From: Mesorhizobium metallidurans STM 2683
Lineage (GTDB): Bacteria > Pseudomonadota > Alphaproteobacteria > Rhizobiales > Rhizobiaceae
Direction: 5' to 3'
Length of the DNA: 64,000 bases
Assembly (NCBI RefSeq): GCF_000350085.1
Contig: NZ_CAUM01000149.1
Span: 1 to 64,000, forward strand
The notes under the pieces are model-generated. The model saw only the letters and a list, made by a program, of their open reading frames with translations, made no database searches and was not told the origin of the DNA. The translations under genes and the position numbers were made by a program. Shown in pieces: positions 33,532 to 42,279 of the stretch; position 1 is the stretch's first letter; every line of letters begins with the position of its first letter.

Positions 33532-34842
33532 ATGCTTTACGCTGAAATCGCTATCGTGGTCGTCCTCATCTGCGTGAACGGCCTCCTGGCAATGTCCGAG
33601 CTTGCCATTGTCTCGTCACGGCCTGCCCGCCTCAAGGCGATGATCGACCGCAACGTCAGGGGTGCCGGCCGCGCCCTGGCGCTTGGCTCCAACCCCGGCA
33701 AATTCCTGTCGTCGGTGCAGATCGGCATCACCCTGGTCGGCGTTCTGTCCGGCGCATTTTCCGGCGCCACGCTCGGCGAACGGCTGTCCGTATTCCTGGC
33801 ATCGACCGGCATCCGCGAAAGTCTTGCCGACCCGATCGGCGTCGGCATCGTCGTCGCCGTCATCACCTACTTCTCGCTGATCATCGGCGAATTGGTGCCC
33901 AAGCAGATCGCGCTGCGCGATCCTGAACGCGTCGCCGCCAGGGTCGCTCCGGCGATGACCATCCTCGCCACGGTCGCCGCCCCTCTGGTCTTCCTGCTCG
34001 ACATTTCCGGCCGCGCCATCCTGTGGCTGCTTGGTCAGCGCGGCGAAAGCGAGGAGAAGGTCACCGATGAGGAGATCAAGATGCTGGTCGCCGAGGCCGA
34101 GCATCACGGCACCATCGAATCCGACGAGCGCCGCATGATCGCCGGCGTCATGCGGCTCGGCGACCGCGCCGTGCGCGCGGTGATGACGCCGCGTACCGAG
34201 GTCGACTGGATCAACCTGCAATCCGACGATGCGGCGATCCGCAGGCTCTTGATGGAAACCCAGCATTCGCGTCTGCCGGCCGGCGATGGCGGCGTCGACG
34301 CCATGATCGGCGTCGTCCAGACCCGCGACGTGCTGGCTGCCATGCTTGGCGGCCGCGCGCTCGACCCGCGCCGTCACGTGCGCGCCGCCCCCATCGTCCA
34401 TGATCAGGCCGATGCGCTGGATGTGCTTTCCAAACTCAAGGAATCCGACGTGCCGATGGCTCTGGTCCATGACGAATACGGCCATTTCGAAGGCATCGTC
34501 ACCCCGGCCGACATACTGGAAGCCATCACCGGCGTCTTCCGGGCGGACCTCGACGCCGGCGACGAGGAAAACGCCGTCAAGCGCGAGGATGGCTCTTGGC
34601 TGCTCGCCGGCTATATGCAGGCCGACGAGATGGCGGATGTCCTTAGCATCGACCTGCCGGAGAACCGCGACTACGAGACCGTCGCCGGCTATGTGCTGTC
34701 GCACCTGCACCATCTGCCGGCGACCGGCGAATGCGTCGACGCGCAAGGCTGGCGCTTCGAAGTGGTCGACCTCGACGGCCGCCGCATCGACAAGCTCATC
34801 GCCACGCGCCTGCCGAGCGGCCATCGCGAAGTCGCGCGGTGA
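33532..34842 (+). CDS. CNNM/CBS-domain membrane protein (hemolysin C/CorC type)
   Basis: The protein has 436 residues. An N-terminal CNNM/DUF21 domain (1 to about 180) provides about four membrane helices, with SRPARLKAMI and FLSSVQIGITLVGVLSGAFSG. Two CBS domains follow (MTPRTEVDWINLQSDD..., VHDEYGHFEGIVTPADILEAI), then a CorC/HlyC C-terminal domain. Relatives take part in magnesium or cobalt handling; the hemolysin name is historical. The last 101 bases are duplicated 2.2 kb downstream. Confidence 0.9.
   Translation: MLYAEIAIVVVLICVNGLLAMSELAIVSSRPARLKAMIDRNVRGAGRALALGSNPGKFLSSVQIGITLVGVLSGAFSGATLGERLSVFLASTGIRESLADPIGVGIVVAVITYFSLIIGELVPKQIALRDPERVAARVAPAMTILATVAAPLVFLLDISGRAILWLLGQRGESEEKVTDEEIKMLVAEAEHHGTIESDERRMIAGVMRLGDRAVRAVMTPRTEVDWINLQSDDAAIRRLLMETQHSRLPAGDGGVDAMIGVVQTRDVLAAMLGGRALDPRRHVRAAPIVHDQADALDVLSKLKESDVPMALVHDEYGHFEGIVTPADILEAITGVFRADLDAGDEENAVKREDGSWLLAGYMQADEMADVLSIDLPENRDYETVAGYVLSHLHHLPATGECVDAQGWRFEVVDLDGRRIDKLIATRLPSGHREVAR
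34742..34842 (+). repeat. Direct repeat, copy 1 (3' end of the CNNM/CBS gene)
   Basis: The last 101 bases of the CNNM/CBS gene, including its TGA, recur at 37009-37111. This copy is in frame and intact. Together the copies bracket a 2166-base segment. Confidence 0.9.
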
Positions 34843-34946
34843 CGCATCGACCGATAGTGTGAAGAAGTCGGCCCAACGCGGACCTCCGGCACTTAATTCC
34901 AACGGCCGCTTTTTATACCAAACCTGGCCGGCAGAGGTTGTCCCCC

Positions 34947-35333
34947 CTACGACTTCATCTCAACGCGGATGCCATGCAGGGTCTTGCCTGAGGCGTTTAG
35001 CACGCGACCTGCCGGCTGGGGCGCCATGTGGACGACGAGGCAGCCCCGGCCATCCCACGCGTGGATCGCTTGTATGACATCTCGATTGGGCGGCATCATG
35101 ATCCCATCCGGCGCGAAGTCATGGATCGGCCCTTGCACCTGATCGAACACGAAGACCGACGGCCAGCGATGGTGGTGCGTTGGCTCTTCTTCGTCGGGCT
35201 CGAGGATCACTTCAAGCACGCGCAGCCTGTCGTTCTCAAACACGACCTTGTGGTTGGCGGGAGCCGCAATCACTGCGTCAAGCTCAGGATCCCATTGTCC
35301 CGGGTCGGTCTTGTCGATGATATCGATGGTCAT
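34947..35333 (-). CDS. Cupin-like protein of the accessory segment
   Basis: The product of 128 residues has a cupin-like fold: HKVVFENDRLRVLEV, then PTHHHRWPSVFVF with three consecutive histidines as probable metal ligands, and a C-terminal LHGIRVEMK. No substrate can be assigned. It is carried within the 2.2-kb segment bounded by direct repeats and is followed, upstream on the same strand, by the MoaF-like gene 78 bases away, so the two may be one operon under the LacI regulator. Confidence 0.75.
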   Translation of the reverse strand: MTIDIIDKTDPGQWDPELDAVIAAPANHKVVFENDRLRVLEVILEPDEEEPTHHHRWPSVFVFDQVQGPIHDFAPDGIMMPPNRDVIQAIHAWDGRGCLVVHMAPQPAGRVLNASGKTLHGIRVEMKS

Positions 35334-35411
35334 GGTTCTCCTCCATTGGGTTACTGCCCGGATGCTCGGCGCCGGGGTACACCGGTCGCGAAGCTCCGAA
35401 TCCAGCGAGTC

Positions 35412-35741
35412 TCAGGCCGCCGGTACCGATTGAATTGCGCCTTGCGCGCAGAACAGCTGCCCGTCCGCCAGCCGAGCATAATTATGGACGACCTTGTTCT
35501 CGTGATCCTGAACCTGGACGATGAAGTTGCCGCTCTGCTCGGTCCAACTCATAATGAAGAGACCCGGACGAACGCCTGTCAGATCGCTCTGAACCACCTC
35601 GTCGACCTCAGTAGCGCCGATCGTAGCCTGCACGCGCAATTCTGTCAGCGACAGGACCGTCAGCCTCGGCACGAACGGGCCGAACGCGCAATCGAAAGTC
35701 TTTCCGACCAGCGAGGTCGGAGTACCATTGGCCGCAGCCAT
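35412..35741 (-). CDS. MoaF-like (calycin-type) small protein
   Basis: The protein of 109 residues resembles the MoaF-related family: LVGKTFDCAFGPFVPRL near the start, VRPGLFIMSWTEQSGNFIVQV in the middle and VVHNYARLADGQL towards the end, as in beta-barrel MoaF halves. MoaF proteins are linked to monoamine regulons in enterobacteria; the role of single-domain copies is unknown. Its start lies about 110 bases from the first of two LacI operators, so it is probably the first gene of the repressed unit. Confidence 0.68.
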   Translation of the reverse strand: MAAANGTPTSLVGKTFDCAFGPFVPRLTVLSLTELRVQATIGATEVDEVVQSDLTGVRPGLFIMSWTEQSGNFIVQVQDHENKVVHNYARLADGQLFCAQGAIQSVPAA

Positions 35742-35850
35742 GCTAATCCTCCTTCATGATTCTTTATGATTTTGGTGAACATTTCCAGTGTTAGGCATAC
35801 TTAGCCTTCGCCGGCACAAAAATACCAGGAAAATCTGCTTATTTGCTATT

Positions 35851-35864
35851 TTGGAGCGCTCCAA
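35851..35864. promoter_or_regulatory. LacI-family operator 1
   Basis: TTGGAGCGCTCCAA is a perfect 14-base palindrome with the central CG typical of LacI-family operators. It sits between the divergent MoaF-like and lacI-type genes, 55 bases from an identical site. Confidence 0.82.
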
Positions 35865-35905
35865 AGATAAATTCTGACTTTTGGTGCGCGGAGTCAAGAA
35901 AAAAC

Positions 35906-35919
35906 TTGGAGCGCTCCAA
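35906..35919. promoter_or_regulatory. LacI-family operator 2
   Basis: This second perfect TTGGAGCGCTCCAA palindrome lies 22 bases before the regulator's start codon. Centre-to-centre spacing to operator 1 is 55 bases, about five helical turns, so both sites face the same side and looping or cooperative binding is possible. It would give autoregulation. Confidence 0.82.
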
Positions 35920-35940
35920 AAAATTGTCTAACTGGAGAAA

Positions 35941-36996
35941 ATGAGTGCTTCCAAAATGCCAACCCTCGCTGATGTCGGCCGGGTCGCCGGGGTCTCCCGC
36001 GGCACTGTTTCGAATGTATTCAACCATCCAGACCTTGTGCGGGCCGATGTGCACCAGCGCGTCAAGGCTGCGGCCCGCCAGCTTGGTTACGACGGCCCCG
36101 ACCCCAGGGGACGAGTGCTGCGTGACGGCAAGTTCAATGCCATCGGCTTCCTGCCGCCAGGGGCGTATGCCATTGCCGACGTGATCAGAAGCCCATACGG
36201 GCGAGAACTGGTGCTTGGCGTTTCGATTGCCTGCGATGCGGCCGGAGCGACGCTGAGCTTGATCAATGGCAGAGACGAAACGCGTAACTCCAGCATCAGA
36301 GAGGCATTGGTCGACGGCTTCATTCTGGGCCACAGCGCGGACATCGATCTCATCACCTCGGCGCAGCGCCGGCGCCTGCCTTTTGTCATCCTGGAAAGCG
36401 ATGCAGGTCCGGATGTCAATTCAATCCGAATCGACGGCAGGAGCGGCGCGCTGGCGGCTGTCAGGCACCTGGCTGCTCTTGGACATCGGCGTTTTGCCAT
36501 CCTATCCATCCGGCGCACATCCGGGCCGCCGATCATCCATATCCCGGGCAGCGGCAAAAGCGCGATTACCGCGGGATTTCAGCTCGACCACGAAAGGCTC
36601 GTGGGCTTCGCCCAGGGCCTGGCGGAGATTAATCTGTCAATCAACGATGTCCCGATAATCGAGACTACCCCAGGAGAACCTTCCGCCGGAGCGGTCGTAT
36701 TCGATCGGGTTCCGCAAGCAACGGCGATCCTGACCATGTCGGACTGGCAAGCAATCACGGTGCTCGACGAAGCAATTCGTCGTGGCATAAACATACCTGA
36801 GCACCTGTCCGTGGTGGGCTTCGATGGCACCGCTGAATCTGCTCGCACCACGCCCCCCCTCACGACCGTAGCGCAGGACATCGCGGGGAAGGGGCGGCTT
36901 GCCGCCGACATGGTGTTCGCGAACGCGGCCCCGAAGCAAATCGTCATGCCAGTCGAATTGGTGGTCCGTGGCTCGACCGCCCGACCGCGTCGCTAA
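35941..36996 (+). CDS. LacI-family transcriptional regulator
   Basis: This repressor of 351 residues has the LacI helix-turn-helix (PTLADVGRVAGVSRGTVSNV) and hinge, followed by a sugar-binding-protein-like ligand domain ending with SVVGFDGTAESARTTPPLTT. The two TTGGAGCGCTCCAA operators just upstream are its likely sites. Codon use and GC look less extreme than in flanking genes, in line with acquisition on the repeat-bounded segment. Ligand unknown; the divergent cupin and MoaF-like genes are the probable targets. Confidence 0.88.
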   Translation: MSASKMPTLADVGRVAGVSRGTVSNVFNHPDLVRADVHQRVKAAARQLGYDGPDPRGRVLRDGKFNAIGFLPPGAYAIADVIRSPYGRELVLGVSIACDAAGATLSLINGRDETRNSSIREALVDGFILGHSADIDLITSAQRRRLPFVILESDAGPDVNSIRIDGRSGALAAVRHLAALGHRRFAILSIRRTSGPPIIHIPGSGKSAITAGFQLDHERLVGFAQGLAEINLSINDVPIIETTPGEPSAGAVVFDRVPQATAILTMSDWQAITVLDEAIRRGINIPEHLSVVGFDGTAESARTTPPLTTVAQDIAGKGRLAADMVFANAAPKQIVMPVELVVRGSTARPRR

Positions 36997-37008
36997 GTCT
37001 CCTTGGCA

Positions 37009-37111
37009 CGCAAGGCTGGCGCTTCGAAGTGGTCGACCTCGACACGGCCGCCGCATCGACAAGCTCATCGCCACGCGCCTGCCAAGCGGCCATCGCGAAG
37101 TCGTGCGGTGA
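37009..37111 (+). repeat. Direct repeat, copy 2 (duplicated 3' end of the CNNM/CBS gene)
   Basis: This 103-base copy matches 34742-34842 except for a 2-base insertion (GACACGGCC for GACGGCC) and two substitutions. It is not preceded by the rest of the gene. It lies 12 bases after the LacI-type gene's stop and marks the right edge of the accessory segment. Bases 37112-37216 hold nothing recognisable. Confidence 0.9.
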
Positions 37112-37216
37112 GCTGACGATCAGCCTTCACAAAGAATGTCATTACAGACCGACGGGGTGCCCCCGACGGAGCAACGCTGCTCCCAGGTGCCTGGCGGCGA
37201 TCCGATTGAACATAGC

Positions 37217-39017
37217 TTACGAGGCCGCCGCGATAACAAAGCGGCGCCAGCCACCGAATGACGAGATATCGGAGGCATCGGTCAGGCCAGCGGTTTCGAC
37301 CAGAAAACCCTTGGCCGCGCTGCCGTCCTCGAGTTCGATCGTGCCAATGCCGAGCGGCGGCGGAATGGCCGCGACAAAACGGCCGAAGGCGTCGGCGCAA
37401 AGTCGCCAGACCTCGACTTCGACCGCGGTGCCGCCATCGCCAACCCGGATCAGGCCGGGCTTGGGCACCGACTGGCCGGCAAGCGCATAGAGCCTGTAGG
37501 CAGAGGCTGTCCTTGCCGCGCGCGAGAACCGTGCGCCGAGCTGGCTGAGTTGGCTGTTGAGCGGCATGCCCGACAGGTGCGCGCCGACGACCACCAGATC
37601 GATCATGCCGTCGTCGGTCGACGACGCTGCCGGGAGCATGCCCGGCTGCTGCCAGACGGTTGCGCCGAGCGAAAGCCCGCTCGCGGCATGGATATCGCGG
37701 GCAAGTGTGGCGGTCAGGCCATCCCTGCCCGCCATGGAGAGCAAGGTCACGCTCATCGGCAGACCGTCGTCGCGCGTGCCTGTCGGCACCGCGATGCCGC
37801 ACAAATCGAGCAGATTGACGAAATTGGTATAGGTGCCGAGGCGGCTGTTGGTGACGATCGGGTCGGCGAGCACCGCATCGACCGTGTAATGGGTCGGCGC
37901 GGTTGGCACGCAGAACACGTCGACCGAGGTGATGACCGGAGCGAGCTTCGCCTTGTAGGCCTGCACGGCATAGAGGCCGCGGAAGGCATCGGCCGCCGAG
38001 AGGTTACGCGCGCCACCGATGATCCTGCGCGTTACCGGGTGCATGGCCGCCTCGTTGGCCTCCATGAAATCGGCAATGGCCGCGTAGCGTTCGGCCACAC
38101 CAGGCGCCCTCGTAGAGAAGATCGGCGGTGGCGTAGAAATCGCTGAAGGGGATTTCGACCAGCCGGCAGCCGAGCCGCGACAACATGGCAAGCGAGGCCT
38201 CGAAGCCGGCCTGCATCGAAGCGTCGCCAAAGAATTTCAGGTCGGCTTTTGCCGGGATACCGACGCTCAGCACCGGTGGGCGCGCGGCGAGCGGCTGCAC
38301 GGCGATGTCCCGCGAATAGGGATCGGCGGTGTCACGCGCCGCGGCAACGGAGAATACCCTATAGGCGTCGTCGACGGTCAGCGCGAACACCGAGACGCAG
38401 TCGAGCGTGCGGCAGGCCGGCACGACGCCGGCGGCCGACAGCGCGCCAACCGTCGGCTTCAGCCCGACGATGTTGTTGAGGCCGGCGGGAATACGGCCGG
38501 AGCCGGCGGTGTCAGTGCCGAGCGCGAAGGAGACGATGCCGCGCGCCGTCGCCACAGCCGACCCCGAGGATGAGCCGCCCGGCACCAGCTCCTCGTCGAT
38601 GGCGTTGCGCGGGATAGGCCAGGGCGTGCGCACGCCAACAAGGCCGGTGGCGAACTGGTCGAGATTGGTCTTGCCGACGACCAGCGCACCGGCCGCCCTC
38701 AGCCGCGCCACCACGGCAGCGTCCTTGTCGGGCCAGTAGGTGTATTCGGCGCAGGCCGCCGTCGTCGGCATGCCGGCGACGTCGATGTTGTCCTTGACGG
38801 CGAAGGGAATACCCCAGAGTGGCCTGGCGACAGGATCGAACCGGCCGAGGTCCGCGGCCGCAGCCAGCAGTGCGGCCTTGTCGGCCAGATAGATGAAGAT
38901 GCCGGGGTCGTCGGCGGCTGCGAGGCGTGCATAGACGGCGTCAATCACCTCCGCGACGCCGGTACCAGCCTGATAGGCGCCATGCAGGCTGCCGATGTCG
39001 AAGTGGATGTCGCTCAT
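37217..39017 (-). pseudogene. atzF: Allophanate hydrolase with a single frameshift
   Basis: Allophanate hydrolase splits allophanate to ammonia and carbon dioxide. The first frame (from the ATG at 39017) has the amidase-signature core: FAVKDNIDVAG with the catalytic Lys, and VPGGSSSGSAVA with the Ser pair. At about codon 306 the frame breaks: one extra A at about 38099 turns the expected TGG-GTG-GCC into TGG-TGT-GGC. The next frame continues with AERYAAIADFMEANEAA and a normal AtzF C-terminal domain. Corrected, the protein would have 599 residues, the usual length. Last gene of the BMP-biuH operon. Confidence 0.88.
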
Positions 39018-39364
39018 TTGGCCTCCCCCAGAATGATCACCGGCAGGTCCCACTGGATCAGCACGACGCAGCCGTCTTTCGTCCACACCGAATGCTCGGT
39101 CCCGACCGGGTTCAGGACGACGCTGCCAGCCGGATAGTCGCCGTTCTCGTCGCTCTGGGTGCCGTCTAGCACGACGATCGTCTCCAGCCCGGCATGGCGG
39201 TGGCGTGGCACACCGGCGCCGGGCCGGTAGTTGAGGATGGCGACCGACGGCTCGACCGGCCCGCCCTTCAGCAGCCAATGCACACTGATACCATCGCGGA
39301 ACGGCTCGAACGCGAGATCGCGCCAGCCGTCGTCGAGCAGGCCGGCAAAACTCAGATTAGGCAT
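39014..39364 (-). CDS. ChrR-type cupin
   Basis: This small cupin of 116 residues has metal ligands in GVPRHRHAGLETIVVL and GTEHSVW, as in the ChrR cupin class. It overlaps atzF by four bases (ATGA) and the cysteine hydrolase by eight, so it is translationally coupled inside the catabolic operon. In that place it may act on an intermediate or the incoming compound, but no reaction can be assigned. Confidence 0.84.
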   Translation of the reverse strand: MPNLSFAGLLDDGWRDLAFEPFRDGISVHWLLKGGPVEPSVAILNYRPGAGVPRHRHAGLETIVVLDGTQSDENGDYPAGSVVLNPVGTEHSVWTKDGCVVLIQWDLPVIILGEAK

Positions 39365-40025
39365 TGGCAATTCCCTCGAGCACCTGGTCGGTGGTCGCAG
39401 TCCAGCCAACGATGGCGCCCTGCGCCCTGATCATGGCGATCGCCGCCGCCTTGAACTCGGGGAAATAGCTTTCCGTCGCGTCCTCGGCAAGCAGGCAATC
39501 ATAGCCGCGGTCGTTGGCCTCGCGCATCGTCGTCTGCACGCAAACCTCGGTGGTGACGCCGGCAAAGACCAGTTGCTCGGCGCCGAGCTTCCTGAGATCC
39601 TCGCCGAAGGAGGTGGCATAGAACGCGCCCTTGCCGGGCTTCTCGATGACGATCTCGCCGGGCAGCGGCGCAAGCTCGTCGAGGATCGCCGTGCCCGGCT
39701 CACCGGCGATCAGCACGCGGCCCATCGGCCCGGCGTCGCCGATGCGGATCGACGGATTGCCGCGATCGCGCTTGGCGGAAGGCAGATCCGAAAGGTCGGG
39801 CCGGTGGCATTCCATGGTGTGGATAACCGGCAGGCCGGCGGCGCGAAAGCCTTCGATCAGTCTCTTCACCGTCGGCACGATCGCCACCACCCGGCTGACG
39901 TCGTTGCCGAGGCTGGCGCCGAAGCCGCCCGGCTCGGCGAAATCGCGCTGCATGTCGATGACGATGAGCGCCATGGTCCGCGGCTTGAAGGCGAATGGAA
40001 ACGGCTGCGCCGCGATTTCAGCCAT
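39357..40025 (-). CDS. Isochorismatase-like cysteine hydrolase
   Basis: This cysteine hydrolase of 222 residues has the full Asp-Lys-Cys triad: Asp24 in VIDMQRDF, Lys129 in EKPGKGAF and Cys162 in TTEVCVQTT. It is a paralogue of BiuH in the same operon and likely hydrolyses another C-N bond of a ureide-type compound, for example a carbamoyl or ureido derivative upstream of biuret. The ATG at 40025 overlaps the ATPase stop by one base (TGATG). Confidence 0.9.
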   Translation of the reverse strand: MAEIAAQPFPFAFKPRTMALIVIDMQRDFAEPGGFGASLGNDVSRVVAIVPTVKRLIEGFRAAGLPVIHTMECHRPDLSDLPSAKRDRGNPSIRIGDAGPMGRVLIAGEPGTAILDELAPLPGEIVIEKPGKGAFYATSFGEDLRKLGAEQLVFAGVTTEVCVQTTMREANDRGYDCLLAEDATESYFPEFKAAAIAMIRAQGAIVGWTATTDQVLEGIANA

Positions 40026-41557
40026 CAATGATGTCCCGCCATGTGCTCACCGATCGTCTGCACGCTCGCCTGTGCGATCGGCGTCTCGTAGACAAGCGCG
40101 CCGTCGGACATGACGAAGATGCGGTCGGAGAGTTCCAGCAACTCGTCGAGATCCTCCGACATCAGAAGCACGGCCGCGCCGGCATTGCGCGCCTTCATGA
40201 TGCGGGCGCGAATTTCGGCGACGGCCGAGAAGTCGAGGCCGAAGCAGGGATTGGAGACGATCAGCAGATCGACCTCGCCGGTCAGTTCGCGGGCAAGCAC
40301 GGCGCGCTGCACATTGCCGCCCGACAGCGAGGCGATCGGCGACGACAGCGATGCGGTCTTGACCTTGAACTGCTCGACCAGCCTGGCGCTGAACGCGCGG
40401 ATGGCGCCGGCGCTGATCCAGTTCACCGGCTTGCCGTTGCCGTCGATGTCGAAGGTGCGGAAGGAGATGTTCTCGGCCACCGTCATCTTCGGCGCACAGG
40501 CGTTTTTAAGCGGCTCCTCTAGGATCAGGCGGACATTCAGCGCACGCGCCTCGGCGCGCGTCGCCGCATAGGCGGTGCCGCGCACCATGACTTCGCCGGT
40601 ATCGCGCGGGCGCTGCCCGGCCAGCACTTCGAGGAATTCCTTCTGGCCGTTGCCGGAAATGCCGGCGATGCCGACGATCTCGCCCGAGCGCACCCCAAGA
40701 TCCTCGATGCGGATCGACTTCAACCCGGTGCGGTCCGGTGCCTTCAATGCTTTCACCTTGAGCACGATCTCGGCGTCCAGCTTCGGCTCGGCACGGCTGT
40801 CGAGCGCCGCGATCGGCTGGTCGCCGATCATCATCGCCGCCATCGCCTTGTGGTCGAGATCGGTAACACGGCCGGATCCCGTAAGCTTGCCCTTGCGCAG
40901 CACGCTGACGTCGTCGGCGAACGCCGTCACCTCGTGGAATTTGTGCGAGATCATCAGCACGGTGAGGCCGCCCGCTCTGGTCATGGCGCGCACCAGTCCC
41001 AGCACTTCCTGCGCCTCGCCGGGGGTGAGCACCGAAGTCGGCTCGTCCAGCACCAGGAAGGAGCGGCCGAGATAGAGCTGCTTGACGATCTCCAGCTTCT
41101 GCTTCTCGCCAGCGGCGAGTTCGGCCACCTTGACGTCGAGCGGCAGCTTGAACGGCATCCGCTCCATGAACACGGCAAGCTCGCCGCGCTCGCTGCGCCA
41201 GTCGATGATGCCAGGCACCTTCTCGCGCGAAATGACCAGGTTCTCGGCGCCGGTCAGCGACGGCACCAGCGTGAAATGCTGGTAGACCATGCCGAGGCCG
41301 AGCGCCGAGGCGTCGCGCGGACTACCGATCGCCACCTCGCGGCCGTCGACCAGGATGTCGCCAGAGGTCGGGTGGTAAAAACCCATCATGCATTTGACCA
41401 GCGTCGACTTGCCGGCGCCGTTCTCGCCGAGCAGCGCGTGGAAAGAGCTGGCCGGAACCTTCACCGAGACATCGTCGAGCGCGGTGAAGGCGCCGAATCG
41501 CATGGTCATGCCGATGGTCTCGACGCCGACCGCCTTGCTGTTGGTGGTTGCGCTCAT
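40025..41557 (-). CDS. ABC importer ATPase, BMP/nucleoside type, with two nucleotide-binding domains
   Basis: This double ATPase of 510 residues energises the importer. Domain 1 has Walker A GENGAGKST (44-52), an altered signature LAAGEKQ and Walker B FLVLDEPTS. Domain 2 has a degenerate Walker A (AGISGNGQKEF), a proper LSGGN signature and VSNPCFGLD for Walker B, as usual in sugar and nucleoside importers of this class. It is sandwiched between the two cysteine hydrolase genes, tying transport to hydrolysis. Confidence 0.93.
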   Translation of the reverse strand: MSATTNSKAVGVETIGMTMRFGAFTALDDVSVKVPASSFHALLGENGAGKSTLVKCMMGFYHPTSGDILVDGREVAIGSPRDASALGLGMVYQHFTLVPSLTGAENLVISREKVPGIIDWRSERGELAVFMERMPFKLPLDVKVAELAAGEKQKLEIVKQLYLGRSFLVLDEPTSVLTPGEAQEVLGLVRAMTRAGGLTVLMISHKFHEVTAFADDVSVLRKGKLTGSGRVTDLDHKAMAAMMIGDQPIAALDSRAEPKLDAEIVLKVKALKAPDRTGLKSIRIEDLGVRSGEIVGIAGISGNGQKEFLEVLAGQRPRDTGEVMVRGTAYAATRAEARALNVRLILEEPLKNACAPKMTVAENISFRTFDIDGNGKPVNWISAGAIRAFSARLVEQFKVKTASLSSPIASLSGGNVQRAVLARELTGEVDLLIVSNPCFGLDFSAVAEIRARIMKARNAGAAVLLMSEDLDELLELSDRIFVMSDGALVYETPIAQASVQTIGEHMAGHH

Positions 41558-41567
41558 CGCGATGTCC

Positions 41568-42263
41568 TCACGGCAGCTGGGCGACGAGCGCGACCGAATT
41601 CGACACCGCGCCGAACACGCCGCCCTGCATCTTGATCATCTTGATGGCGGCGAGATGATTGCCGTAGTCGGTGGCGCCGCAGCAATCCTCCAGCATCACG
41701 CATTCGAAGCCGCGGTCATTGGCCTCGCGCATGGTGGTGTGGACGCAGACATCGGTGGTGATGCCGGTGAGCACGATGTTTTCGATGCCACGCTGGTTGA
41801 GGATCAGCTCGAGGTCGGTGGCGCAGAACGAGCCCTTTCCCGGCTTGTCGATGATCGGTTCGCCCTCGGCCGGATAGAGATCGGAGATGATATCCCAGCC
41901 CGGCTCGCCGCGCACCAGGATGCGCCCGCAGGGGCCGGGATCGCCGATGCCGGCATTGATGCGGCGTGAGCGCCAGCGCTTGTTGGCCGGCAGGTCGGCA
42001 AGGTCGGGCCGGTGGCCCTCGCGGGTGTGGATGATGGTGTAGCCCTTGGCGCGCATCGCCGACAGCACCGACTTGATCGGCTCGATCGGCGCCCGCACCA
42101 GCGACAGGTCGTAGCCCATATGATCGACATAGCCGCCCGGCCCGCAAAAATCGGTCTGCATGTCGATGATGATCAGCGCCGTATTGTCGGACCTCAGATC
42201 GCCATTGTAGGGCCATGGATAGGGATCGGCCTCGATGTAACGCTGCCCGGCTCTGGCGTTCAT
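41568..42263 (-). CDS. biuH: Biuret amidohydrolase
   Basis: This cysteine hydrolase of 231 residues cleaves biuret to allophanate and ammonia. The triad is Asp34 (IIDMQTDF), Lys140 (IIDKPGKGSF) and Cys173 (TTDVCVHTT), spaced exactly as in the characterised Rhizobium leguminosarum BiuH, with YIEADPYPWPYNGDLR and GYVDHMGYDL also shared. Allophanate would go to AtzF at the end of the operon. Assignment to biuret and not another ureide is strong by motif recall but untested here. Confidence 0.9.
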   Translation of the reverse strand: MNARAGQRYIEADPYPWPYNGDLRSDNTALIIIDMQTDFCGPGGYVDHMGYDLSLVRAPIEPIKSVLSAMRAKGYTIIHTREGHRPDLADLPANKRWRSRRINAGIGDPGPCGRILVRGEPGWDIISDLYPAEGEPIIDKPGKGSFCATDLELILNQRGIENIVLTGITTDVCVHTTMREANDRGFECVMLEDCCGATDYGNHLAAIKMIKMQGGVFGAVSNSVALVAQLP

Positions 42264-42279
42264 GGCAAAAACTCCGGTG

